A DNA stretch of 64,000 bases from a virus, in IMG/VR virus record IMGVR_UViG_3300042554_000362, positions 1-64,000 of that record, one strand, 5' to 3'. Positions 41,814 through 49,195 of the stretch are shown here, one piece after another. Each line of letters starts with the position of its first letter. Within the stretch, counting starts at the first letter, position 1. A program made the translations under genes and the position numbers. The notes below the pieces were generated by a model. It made no database searches. It saw only the letters and a list, made by a program, of their open reading frames with translations, and had not been told where the DNA came from.

Positions 41814-42542
41814 TTAAGGAGTAACCATACCAGAGTCAGTAACAGCCGGGTAATAAAATATACTCAGTGTCACTGGACCACCGGCATTATAAGGGTCAAT
41901 ACTGGATATGGTACAGTAAACATTAGGTACTGGTGGCTCTTCAAAATTAGCAAATATGCTAAACTGTCTGCTTTGAAAACTGCTGCCATCGTTGAAAAAC
42001 ACTGTGCCGTCATCGGTGAGATGGTCTGGTGTTGCAATAAAAGTATAAGGATTGGGTTCTGCCTTAAGCGGCGTAGAAAACACTTCAACCTTGCAGGCAC
42101 GACTCACTGTAAGACCATACACAATACTGCTAACTCCAAGTGGTAATACCACTTCAGCACTGCCATAACCAGGCACTGACACTGTGGTGGTGTACCGTCT
42201 GCGCCTAATAGCAGCTTCGGGTGGTGCTGGAGCCCAAAACATGTTGAGGCTACCACCGCCTTCTGCAACCATCATCTGATTAGTACCAGCTGGAGTATAA
42301 TTAGGTAAAGTATAAGCTGCTACACCCACATTACCTACTGTTACCAGATTGCCTACAAACAAGTTACCAGTGATGCTGGTATCACCAATAACATCTAAAC
42401 TGACATTTGGATTCCAATTGTTGATACCAACACGACGATTAGTAACATCAAAATAAATTAAGTTGCCGTCGATGGCTAAATCTAGACCCTGGCGTTCTAG
42501 ATTACGCAACAACATTGGACCTGAAATTCTACCGATAGCCAT
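41814..42542 (-). CDS. Virion structural (neck or fibre-associated) protein
   Basis: The 242-residue product begins MAIGRISGPMLLRNLERQG, then DLAIDGNLIYFDVTNRRVG and SLDVIGDTSITGNLFVGN. This opening (an ordered list of short strands with GNL/GNV repeats) is typical of fibre and neck proteins of aquatic T4-like phages as I recall them. The C-terminal half has a different beta-rich character (FVGN..., VSRACKVEVFSTPLKAE, FANFEEPPVPNVYCTISSIDPYNAGG). The ATG lies one or two bases after the stop of the preceding gene and has no ribosome binding site, so it is likely translated by coupling. It could be an attachment protein for one of the fibres. Confidence 0.8.
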   Translation of the reverse strand: MAIGRISGPMLLRNLERQGLDLAIDGNLIYFDVTNRRVGINNWNPNVSLDVIGDTSITGNLFVGNLVTVGNVGVAAYTLPNYTPAGTNQMMVAEGGGSLNMFWAPAPPEAAIRRRRYTTTVSVPGYGSAEVVLPLGVSSIVYGLTVSRACKVEVFSTPLKAEPNPYTFIATPDHLTDDGTVFFNDGSSFQSRQFSIFANFEEPPVPNVYCTISSIDPYNAGGPVTLSIFYYPAVTDSGMVTP

Positions 42543-42544
42543 GA

Positions 42545-44191
42545 TTATGTCACTGTAATTTCTAATCTAACAAATGGGAACGTATTACCATAGTAAGTCA
42601 TAATAGTTCCTGAGAATCCTGTAAAGGTATAATCAACTTGATATACCCCAGCTGCTGAGTATTGGATAGTACCTACACTGGCTGTGCCACCACTGGCGAT
42701 TGTACCACCACCCGATCCTACATACAATCTATTAGGCCCAGTAACACCACTTATTGCCCATGTAGCCCCCGGAGGTGCATCTTGCAAATCTAAATAAATC
42801 GACTGGCCAACTGTGGCCACATAGTTATAGACCTTAAATGGTGCTGTAGTAAAGGTATTGTAAGGATTAGCCACCACTGAATAGTTAGCTGGAGCGAGAG
42901 TAGTTGTAGTGGTAGTGATTGGCAGGCCGGTTACGTTAATGCTAATCACCCTGGTATTGTTAGTACCATCAAACACACAGATAAATCTATAAGATCCGCC
43001 TACACTGAGCGCAGCTGGAGTACTAATAAACGTACCTCCACCGTTGAGTGTTCTTAGACCTTGAAATTCAACCACTGGATCAGCATCAGCTATTATGGTA
43101 ACGTTGCTGTTTGGAGCACCACCACTGATAACCATTGTTGTAGGTAATGCTCCTGCTGCAACGGTATAAAATACTTCATTGCCCACTGTGCTAGTTAAAG
43201 TTCCTGGACTAATGCTGACTACTTCATTGTAGGAAATAGTGGTTGTGGTTGTGGTTGCTAGTGTGGTTGTGGTTGTAGTTGTACCTTTCTGATACCAAAT
43301 AGCATTCATCCAGCTGGTGTCATTGACTTCGATATCGTAATAGCCAATTTGGCTGGTCATAGCGGAATCAATAAACGCAGCTACTCTAAAGTCTTCGCTG
43401 ACCTCGGGATTAGCATCATTGGCTATGTCCAACAAATAACTGTGTACAGTGGTATTACCTCTAAAATCAAGATTAGCAGTGAGTTGGTTTGAACTCACTG
43501 TGTAATTCACAGTGTCCCCATACATGTCCTTGAAATTGCCAAAATCTGCAGACTCGATGTTGCCGCGATTTGGTGTAATTTTCAAATAAACATTTTGTGG
43601 GAAACTCAAGCCTGCGCTTAATCCTGCTGTGGTTAAGCCGAGTTCGACACCAATGTACTTGCCTTCTCGAGCAGGATATGGACTAAAGTTGCTGATAGTC
43701 CAGTGTGTGGTACTGGCTGCTGGAGGCGTCAGTGCAGGAGGTGTAAAGATAAATGGCGCCAATGGTTCTGCGTAGTCGAAGAACGGTATTCCATATAAAA
43801 TCACAATAGGATGATACATGGGCGGAGGGCTGGTGAAATTAATTTCATAGCCGTCTACAATGTAGGCCAAGCCAGGCACCTGATAAACGTTGTGTATGAA
43901 TACCAATATCAGTATTTCATTGCCAGTTGGGTAACTGTATTTCATTGGGCCAAACACAGTTTGTTTGGCATCACCGTAGAATATGTCTTTGTCAGGATAA
44001 GGAATTTCACCAGTGATAGCAAATGGTCTCCAACGTCCTTTCATATAAATCTCAGGACGCTTTTTCTCGTCGTTAAATCGAATCAAACCATCCACTGGAC
44101 AATTTGGACCCACACTGGTACTACAAGTCACTGGCATTCTAATGCTGTAACTGGCAGACTCTAATTCGCGATTCTTAAGATAACGACCCAA
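42545..44191 (-). CDS. Virion structural protein with Calx-beta-like domain and Thr-rich linkers
   Basis: The 548-residue product starts at TTG (44189-44191); CGGAG six bases upstream supports this. Residues 1-60 (RMPVTCSTSVGPNCPVDGLIRFNDEKKRPEIYMKGRWRPF) resemble the GTTAQRP..RYN fibre module. A VYQVPGLAYIVDGYEINF segment and a Calx-beta-like segment follow (about 165-290; AREGKYIGVELGL, NDANPEVSEDFRVAAFIDS). A linker with GTTTTTTTLATTTTTT (about 303-318) leads to an Ig-like domain. A second linker ITTTTTTLAP (about 420) leads to another beta domain. This alternation of folded domains and Thr tracts suits an extended surface protein. The stop of the upstream gene and this start are one base apart. 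Confidence 0.82.
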   Translation of the reverse strand: MGRYLKNRELESASYSIRMPVTCSTSVGPNCPVDGLIRFNDEKKRPEIYMKGRWRPFAITGEIPYPDKDIFYGDAKQTVFGPMKYSYPTGNEILILVFIHNVYQVPGLAYIVDGYEINFTSPPPMYHPIVILYGIPFFDYAEPLAPFIFTPPALTPPAASTTHWTISNFSPYPAREGKYIGVELGLTTAGLSAGLSFPQNVYLKITPNRGNIESADFGNFKDMYGDTVNYTVSSNQLTANLDFRGNTTVHSYLLDIANDANPEVSEDFRVAAFIDSAMTSQIGYYDIEVNDTSWMNAIWYQKGTTTTTTTLATTTTTTISYNEVVSISPGTLTSTVGNEVFYTVAAGALPTTMVISGGAPNSNVTIIADADPVVEFQGLRTLNGGGTFISTPAALSVGGSYRFICVFDGTNNTRVISINVTGLPITTTTTTLAPANYSVVANPYNTFTTAPFKVYNYVATVGQSIYLDLQDAPPGATWAISGVTGPNRLYVGSGGGTIASGGTASVGTIQYSAAGVYQVDYTFTGFSGTIMTYYGNTFPFVRLEITVT

Positions 44192-44192
44192 G

Positions 44193-44516
44193 CTATACTC
44201 CGTAACTGCTTACAGTGGCCACAACTCGCACATTAGCATCAATGGTAGGACTGGTAATATTGGCGCATATAGCATCACCATTGTCTAGTGCTAGTTTTTC
44301 ATGCTCTACTACATAGGTATCGTGATGACAAATAGGAATAGTATAATAGATAGCATTATTGGCACTGGCTGTATTACCTGCTGGCACTGCATAAACACTG
44401 ATGTAAGCAGTGACATTACCCGAGTTACAAAAGTACATGGTAGTAACAATATTTTCACCATTGCTGACAAAAATATTACTAACAGTGTTATCTAATACAG
44501 TGCTATAAAGTGACAT
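44193..44516 (-). CDS. Small structural protein of unknown role
   Basis: The 107-residue product is beta-rich and resembles the 118-residue protein at 30760-31116 in the order and spacing of its strands. Recognisable parts are TTMYFCNSGNVTAYISVY near residue 25, a central PICHHDTYVVEHEKLAL, and a C-terminal VRVVATVSSYGV. It has no signal peptide or membrane segment. AGGAT eight bases before the ATG is a fair ribosome binding site. The 3' end of the gene contains the ribosome binding site for the next gene. Being part of the same transcript as fibre and neck proteins, it is probably a virion component. Confidence 0.78.
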   Translation of the reverse strand: MSLYSTVLDNTVSNIFVSNGENIVTTMYFCNSGNVTAYISVYAVPAGNTASANNAIYYTIPICHHDTYVVEHEKLALDNGDAICANITSPTIDANVRVVATVSSYGV

Positions 44517-44524
44517 GCTAAATC

Positions 44525-45184
44525 CTATAATAACAACGAATAGGCAATGGCCTTTCGCTTGGTAATTAGTTCATCGTCTCGCTTGGGCGGAGGTGCAGCT
44601 ACATACACGCCGCTTTCTCCTTCACCGGGTGCAGCAAAATAAAGCACAGTAGCACTAGTAACAGGTTTAGGAACATTAGCAGTGGGTGGATTGTGATTAA
44701 TTTGAAAAGCTGTGGTAGCTGTGTTACCATCCCAACCTGGACTAAAAATTATATTGTGTGGTGCAAGTGAACGTATTTCCCAATTGGTATTGCTATGATA
44801 TACACCAGTGGTGTACAAATTACCACCTAGGTGAGGATCGTAGTCGTCCTCAACACGAATCATAATGTTGGCCCAATGATAACAATCGTCAGTTAGCTGC
44901 CAACGATCTACAGCTTCAGTCCAACGTAGTCCTACTGTACAATAATCTCCACGTATGACATTAAATCCAGAGTTCAATACCGGAACGCCAGTGGTATTAG
45001 AACTAAGTGTAATTATGTTATCATCTACTATGGTCTCTACACTTTTGACTTCACTGAAGCTGCCAATCACCCATAAATTACCGTAGAGAAATATATCACC
45101 TTTGCCAGCATCGCTGGTAATGGTAACATCTCCATTGTAGGTGTCTAGGCTGTAACCGCCAGTGATACGATCAAAAGATGACAT
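44525..45184 (-). CDS. Virion structural (neck or fibre-associated) protein
   Basis: The 219-residue product has an N-terminal half of short strands (TYNGDVTITSDAGKGDIFLYG, NLWVIGSFSEVKSVETIVDD). This pattern is common in proteins of the cyanophage neck and fibre region. The middle is rich in Trp, Tyr and Asp (VGLRWTEAVDRWQLTDDCYHW). The end is basic and proline-containing (APPPKRDDELITKRKAIAYSLLL). It is the first gene of the fibre block in transcription order. CATAAATA at 45202-45209 fits a late promoter, with an expected leader of only about 11 bases and no Shine-Dalgarno sequence. The preceding gene ends in a terminator, so a promoter here makes sense. Confidence 0.8.
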   Translation of the reverse strand: MSSFDRITGGYSLDTYNGDVTITSDAGKGDIFLYGNLWVIGSFSEVKSVETIVDDNIITLSSNTTGVPVLNSGFNVIRGDYCTVGLRWTEAVDRWQLTDDCYHWANIMIRVEDDYDPHLGGNLYTTGVYHSNTNWEIRSLAPHNIIFSPGWDGNTATTAFQINHNPPTANVPKPVTSATVLYFAAPGEGESGVYVAAPPPKRDDELITKRKAIAYSLLL

Positions 45185-45201
45185 AGTTTGCGAGTTTTAG
45201 A

Positions 45202-45209
45202 TATTTATG
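45202..45209 (-). promoter_or_regulatory. Late promoter-like box CATAAATA
   Basis: Seven of eight bases match. It lies between the terminator at 45224-45249 and the first gene of the fibre block (start 45184), exactly where a new promoter is needed. Confidence 0.6.
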
Positions 45210-45223
45210 ATTAAACTAGGTAC

Positions 45224-45249
45224 AAAAAAATAGCACCCGAGGGTGCTAT
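45224..45249 (-). terminator. Rho-independent terminator behind the small head-region gene
   Basis: On the minus strand ATAGCACCC and GGGTGCTAT form a strong stem (45230-45249) followed by seven T (45224-45230). It lies 20 bases after the stop at 45269 and separates the head transcript from the fibre block. Confidence 0.85.
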
Positions 45250-45268
45250 CTTGTTAGTTGAAGCTAGA

Positions 45269-45715
45269 TTAAGATACGTTACCAGCAAAATCAGTGTTGC
45301 CAGTAGTAACAGCAACGTTACCACGTTCTGCACCAGCTGCCATACCACCAGATTCTTCAAGTTGAATAAATCCGTCTGTGGTACTAACACCAAAGTTCCA
45401 TGGACCTGTGCCAACTACTGTGCCTGCTAGATTGACCAGAGTACATTTACGACTGCTGATTTTAATAACAAAACCGTTGGTTCCAGCATCTAGTTTACCG
45501 CGAATGGTCATATCTCCATTGGCTAAACCGCCGTTGTTCTTGTTGGTTAAAATGCAAGTAGCTGTAACTGTGCCATCAGTTACTGTGAATTTTCTATCAC
45601 CACGTTGTCTTACAACATATCCATCGTATTCTGTGCCACCAGTTTTGAATCTGCAACGTAAATCACCTTGAGTTGCACCGGTTCCGAAAAATCTCTTTGC
45701 TATAGGACGACCCAT
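45269..45715 (-). CDS. Small head-region protein, possible capsid decoration
   Basis: The start is taken at ATG 45715, not at the longer open frame to 45808, because AAGGAG lies six bases before it and the sequence MGRPIAKRFFGTGATQGDLR reads as a natural N-terminus. The product has 148 residues with beta-rich segments (GYVVRQRGDRKFTVTDGTVTATC, GFVIKISSRKCTLVNLAG) and ends with VTTGNTDFAGNVS. It has three cysteines and no known motif. It lies next to the major capsid gene, has its own late promoter match (GATAAATA, 45787-45794) and a strong terminator behind it, so it is probably made in large amounts. A head decoration or accessory capsid protein is a reasonable guess, not a demonstrated role. 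Confidence 0.8.
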   Translation of the reverse strand: MGRPIAKRFFGTGATQGDLRCRFKTGGTEYDGYVVRQRGDRKFTVTDGTVTATCILTNKNNGGLANGDMTIRGKLDAGTNGFVIKISSRKCTLVNLAGTVVGTGPWNFGVSTTDGFIQLEESGGMAAGAERGNVAVTTGNTDFAGNVS

Positions 45716-45786
45716 TTGTTTCTCCTTATAAGGTGTTCTAGACCTACGCGGTGGGTGCCGCATAAACTCTGTTGAGCGAACAAATA

Positions 45787-45794
45787 TATTTATC
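45787..45794 (-). promoter_or_regulatory. Late promoter-like box GATAAATA
   Basis: Seven of eight bases match. It lies 72 bases before the ATG at 45715 and downstream of the terminator that ends the capsid transcript, so the small head-region gene probably depends on it. Confidence 0.55.
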
Positions 45795-45801
45795 AAAATC
45801 G

Positions 45802-45830
45802 TTGACAACTACTCACGGCCATGCTAGCAT
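45802..45830 (+). promoter_or_regulatory. Sigma-70 type promoter of the lipoprotein gene
   Basis: A perfect -35 box TTGACA (45802-45807) is followed after 17 bases by TAGCAT (45825-45830), which matches four of six bases of the -10 consensus. It points to the lipoprotein gene and would work with host polymerase early in infection or in a carrier state. Confidence 0.6.
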
Positions 45831-45837
45831 TACTGTG

Positions 45838-45845
45838 GATAAATA
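45838..45845 (+). promoter_or_regulatory. Late promoter-like box GATAAATA
   Basis: Seven of eight bases match the late consensus, 25 bases before the ATG of the lipoprotein gene. Together with the sigma-70 type promoter just upstream it could allow expression both early and late. Confidence 0.5.
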
Positions 45846-45869
45846 TAAGATAACCCAAGAGGTATCATT

Positions 45870-46130
45870 ATGAGATCAATTATTATATTAGCGGCCTCGA
45901 CACTATTACTTACTGGTTGCCTTACTACCAAAGAGCAACTTTATTATGAAACTGCTAAATCAATCAGCAGAGACAACACCGTAAGCCAGACAGCTTGCTG
46001 GTCAGCTATTTCAGACATTGCCAAAGGTGGAGCCGAAGGCAGCAAAGTGGGCGCCATTGCCTTAGCTGAAAAATGTAAAAATGAAACTGTAAAAATCGAG
46101 CCACCCAAGCGTAACTGGATGGGCCTATAA
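45870..46130 (+). CDS. Small phage-encoded lipoprotein (moron-like)
   Basis: The 86-residue product begins with a lipoprotein signal peptide (MRSIIILAASTLLLTGC; lipobox LTGC with Cys17 as the lipidated residue). The mature part of about 70 residues is helical in character, ends in KRNWMGL and has two further cysteines. It is the only plus-strand gene among 54 kb of minus-strand genes. It has TTGACA-17-TAGCAT and GATAAATA promoter matches, AGAGG before ATG, and a terminator behind it. That independent unit is the layout of a moron gene. Phage lipoproteins with such layout often change the host envelope, for example to block superinfection. An outer-membrane spanin is another possibility, but no partner spanin is visible nearby. 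The exact role is unknown. Confidence 0.85.
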   Translation: MRSIIILAASTLLLTGCLTTKEQLYYETAKSISRDNTVSQTACWSAISDIAKGGAEGSKVGAIALAEKCKNETVKIEPPKRNWMGL

Positions 46131-46151
46131 TCCGATATTTTTCAACTCAAC

Positions 46152-46176
46152 AAAAAAGGGCCTTGCGGCCCTTTTT
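46152..46176. terminator. Bidirectional terminator between gp23 and the lipoprotein gene
   Basis: AAAAAGGGCC and GGCCCTTTTT (46153-46162 and 46167-46176) pair around the loop TTGC. T runs follow on both strands, so it ends the lipoprotein transcript on one strand and the gp20-gp23 transcript on the other. Confidence 0.88.
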
Positions 46177-46204
46177 GTTTACTTCCCATCCCGATTGAAG
46201 TAAA

Positions 46205-47404
46205 TTAGCTAAAGCTGAGTGTATTCTGTGGAATATCAACTTCGCCAAGGTAGTCACCAGCATTACCAAGCGAGCTGGCAGTATTTGTTAGCTCAACATA
46301 ACCATATCTGGTCATGAAGCCAACTACTGGCTCGAATGTTGCTGGATCTAGTACAACACCACTGCTCATCAATGGTACATATGGGCAATAGAAAGCGGCT
46401 GCATCAGCTTCGCTTGTACCCTTATATCCAACTAGAACAGGTGTAGCATCACCAGCGTAGCTGTCAACATAGATCTTCATAGCGCCGTTTAGTGTACCAA
46501 CAAACTTGGTGTTGGTTGGAGCTTCGAAGGTACCTTCTGTTGTACGAGCAAATGCTGAAGTTGTTGCGCTTTGTAGCACTGTTAGAGCTGCTGGACTTAC
46601 AACTGCCCAGTTGCCTGCGCCACGACGTGTACGCTGAGCGATCTTGTTAGCAACACGGTTGATTAGAACAGCAAGAGCTGCGTGCTCGTCACCAACGAAT
46701 GTAGCTGTACCGCTAACTAGAGTCTGGTTGTAGGTCTCTTCGATAGCAGCCAATGAACGCAAGCTAGCTAGGATTTCCTGGTCGATTTCAACTGTGATTT
46801 CCTGTGCTAGAGCTGCCATGATTTCGGCCTCAACATCTAGACCATGCATGGCTTGTGCGTCTTGAGCAGCTTCGAATGTCCAACGTGCGCTTAGTTTACG
46901 AGTTTTAGCTTCGACAACTTGCTTCAAAATTTGAACATTGATTCTGTTACCTGCAACACCTTCTAGTGTAGCTGTGCTGTTAGCACGGCTTGCTGCACCG
47001 CTGGCTTGTTGGAATGTAGCACCAGAGTATGCTGTTGCAATGCGGAATGGGCTAAGAGCCTCATCACCAGCTGTTGCACCATCATTGGCCACTGTTGCAC
47101 CAACTGTGTCAGCATAGCGAACACGTAGTGTGTGAATTTGAGCAACAGGACCTGTCATTGGCTGAACACCAACGATCTCGTTAGCGATAACTGTAGGCAT
47201 AACACGACGGATCACTGGCAGAATCACACGGTTTAGAGTAGCGATTTGACCAGCTTGTGTTGAGCCACCTGTAGCAGCTTCTGAAAGGTTTTTACGAGTG
47301 TTCTCGAGGATAACACTCATGGTTGTGCGGCGTGAACCGCTAAGGCCTTCTAACAGGGCTTCTTTAGTTTCGCCCCAACGGCTTTCTAATAGTTCTTGTG
47401 TCAT
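46205..47404 (-). CDS. 23: Major capsid protein, T4 gp23 family
   Basis: The 399-residue product has the conserved gp23 core: TLNRVILPVIRRVMPTVIANEIVGVQPMTGP (described at about residues 56-86), then IHTLRVRYADTVG. This is followed by RKLSARWTFEAAQDAQAMHG, which leads into the acidic AEIMAALAQEITVEIDQEI helix. Later blocks such as RRGAGNWAVVSPAALTVLQ and YCPYVPLM complete the HK97-type capsid fold known for this family. It is shorter than T4 gp23 (521 residues), like those of other aquatic T4-like phages. Possible maturation sites of the L-x-E type for the gp21 protease occur near the N-terminus (ALLEG and VILEN). A strong ribosome binding site AAGGAAGGA precedes ATG. It follows scaffold gp22 and protease gp21, the usual order. 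Confidence 0.96.
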   Translation of the reverse strand: MTQELLESRWGETKEALLEGLSGSRRTTMSVILENTRKNLSEAATGGSTQAGQIATLNRVILPVIRRVMPTVIANEIVGVQPMTGPVAQIHTLRVRYADTVGATVANDGATAGDEALSPFRIATAYSGATFQQASGAASRANSTATLEGVAGNRINVQILKQVVEAKTRKLSARWTFEAAQDAQAMHGLDVEAEIMAALAQEITVEIDQEILASLRSLAAIEETYNQTLVSGTATFVGDEHAALAVLINRVANKIAQRTRRGAGNWAVVSPAALTVLQSATTSAFARTTEGTFEAPTNTKFVGTLNGAMKIYVDSYAGDATPVLVGYKGTSEADAAAFYCPYVPLMSSGVVLDPATFEPVVGFMTRYGYVELTNTASSLGNAGDYLGEVDIPQNTLSFS

Positions 47405-47430
47405 TATTTCCTTCCTTTAAGGTTTAACTA

Positions 47431-48537
47431 TTACTTCAACCCTGCTAGACGCTTAAGCTCAACAACATTGGTATCCTTGGACACCTCTTGAGCTTGGGCA
47501 GATTTAGCAGTTTTATCTCCTGTGACTTCTGCACGGCTTTCAGCTAAAACAGATTTTTCTTCTTTCTTAACTGAACCTGCGTTGAGTACGGCAGGAAGAT
47601 ACTTTTCGAATGCAGTCTTCAATTTTGGAGTCTGCACACTTTCTAGAAGTTCGCGCATGACCGCTTGCTTCTCTTTAACTAGAGTACCTAGCAGCTCGTC
47701 CATTACAGACTTGCGATCTTGGCTCTCCTTGATCACGCGGATCTCGCGTTCCTTGCTTTCAACAATACGTTGAGCACTAACTTTGGCTTCAGCAGCTTCA
47801 GCTAATTGCTGTTCTTGTTGTTCCACAATTTTCTTTAGCTTAACAATTTCTCTGTTCTCATTGAGATGAGTTAACGAGAATTCGCTAGCAAAGGCTTCGA
47901 ATATACGACGGCCAAACATGTTCTCACGAGCAAGTTGGATGTCTTCTTTTAGTTGAGTTAATTCAGCACCTAATTTATTGGCAACCGACTCTTTAACTAA
48001 ACGAGCACTTTGTTCGATAAAACGACGCTGAATGCTTTCCAATTTGGTTCTGGCTTCTGCAACCAGACGTACCTTGGTTTCAACAACGGCTTTTTTATCT
48101 TGACTAAATTCACGGATTTCTTCTGCTAGCGCACGGACAATGAACTTCTCCAGGCGAGCATAGTTTTCCTTTTGAATTTTGCGATCTTGGTGCAGTTCGC
48201 GAACTTCCTCGGCTAATTTCTTAACCATGAAGTCATTAAAGCGACCGGCAGATTCCATCATGTGGTTTTTCATACGCACACGATCTTCTACCATGGCCTG
48301 TTTCTCGCCTACGAATTCTTCAATTTCTTTGGCGAGGCTTTCGGTAACCATCTTGTCTAGTGCTTCAACCATTACCTGCTTGTCATGCTCATAGCGGACA
48401 GACATCTCTTCGCGCAGTTCTGCACGAATTTGATCACGAGCTTCATTTAACTTGGCTTCCCAAGCTTCATTGATAGCTTGCTTAGTGTCTTCATTGATAA
48501 TACCGCTATCTAGCAATGGTTTTAGAGCGTCAAACAT
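47431..48537 (-). CDS. 22: Prohead core scaffold protein, T4 gp22 family
   Basis: The 368-residue product is highly charged and almost entirely alpha-helical, with long heptad-like runs of Glu, Lys, Leu and Ala (for example ELHQDRKIQKENYARLEKF and repeated VRALAEEIREFSQDK-type units). This is what is expected of the internal scaffold that shapes the prohead and is removed by proteolysis. Repeated segments of about 45 residues share the pattern [VM]xxLAEEIREFxxDKxAxVExxVR, so the protein seems to have grown by duplication. It lies between gp21 and gp23, as in other T4-like phages. The ribosome binding site AGGAG is nine bases before ATG. Confidence 0.9.
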   Translation of the reverse strand: MFDALKPLLDSGIINEDTKQAINEAWEAKLNEARDQIRAELREEMSVRYEHDKQVMVEALDKMVTESLAKEIEEFVGEKQAMVEDRVRMKNHMMESAGRFNDFMVKKLAEEVRELHQDRKIQKENYARLEKFIVRALAEEIREFSQDKKAVVETKVRLVAEARTKLESIQRRFIEQSARLVKESVANKLGAELTQLKEDIQLARENMFGRRIFEAFASEFSLTHLNENREIVKLKKIVEQQEQQLAEAAEAKVSAQRIVESKEREIRVIKESQDRKSVMDELLGTLVKEKQAVMRELLESVQTPKLKTAFEKYLPAVLNAGSVKKEEKSVLAESRAEVTGDKTAKSAQAQEVSKDTNVVELKRLAGLK

Positions 48538-48549
48538 TTGCGGTTTCTC

Positions 48550-49185
48550 CTATATTTTCAAGTCTCTAATCAAACGAACCACTTCGTCTTTTAGAAACTT
48601 TTGCACTTTTTGATTTTCCTTGACTTCACCTGCCATTTCTAGCACTCTATGGCCATGACGCATGTTTAATAAACCTTCGTATATGGCTTTAGGATAGGCA
48701 TGTGGAGCACTAGGTTGCGCTACAATGTCTACGGTGACTATTTCAAACTCACTGACGTGCCCAGTGGATTCTGATACATTGCCGCTTCCACGGCTGGATA
48801 CACCCAGTTTCACACCACTTTCTAACATGGTCTTAACTAGCTGTCCCATTGGGGTAGGGAGGATCTTCAACTTTCCGTGTCCTGCAGGACCATCCATCCA
48901 CATTTGTTCAATCATGTGGCTTACACGATCTAGGTTAATCTTTAGATCGTCGGGATGGTCTACTTCACCTAACACTGAATATCCACCTTTAATTTGTTCA
49001 TTGATTGAAGTCACTGCACGAGCAATTTCCTGAACAGGGTAAACACGCTGGTTAGCATTCTTTACCCCGCCTTCAATGAATATACCTTTCATGTACAGGT
49101 TCTTACCGGAGCCGTCACTGTTGTCCTCATGCAAGACCTGCATCTTGGCATGATCAAAAGTTAGCTGTTCTCTTAGGTAAGTCAT
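48550..49185 (-). CDS. 21: Prohead maturation protease, T4 gp21 family
   Basis: The 211-residue product has the expected catalytic pattern of this herpesvirus-assemblin-like family. His77 lies in GEVDHPDD, the nucleophile Ser is 120 or 121 in LGVSSRGSG, and an acidic residue lies in the following TVDIVAQPSAPHAYP block (Asp143). The N-terminus (YMKGIFIEGGVKNANQRVYP) is also typical. It digests the scaffold and trims head proteins during maturation. The start codon follows the stop of the upstream prohead-core gene by about ten bases, without a clear Shine-Dalgarno sequence, so translation may be coupled. Confidence 0.93.
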   Translation of the reverse strand: MTYLREQLTFDHAKMQVLHEDNSDGSGKNLYMKGIFIEGGVKNANQRVYPVQEIARAVTSINEQIKGGYSVLGEVDHPDDLKINLDRVSHMIEQMWMDGPAGHGKLKILPTPMGQLVKTMLESGVKLGVSSRGSGNVSESTGHVSEFEIVTVDIVAQPSAPHAYPKAIYEGLLNMRHGHRVLEMAGEVKENQKVQKFLKDEVVRLIRDLKI

Positions 49186-49195
49186 CGCTGTCTAC

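Noticed and set aside
45716-45808. Longer N-terminus for the small head-region protein (start at 45808)
   Set aside because: The extra residues come from the leader between the late box and AAGGAG; ATG 45715 has the strong ribosome binding site.
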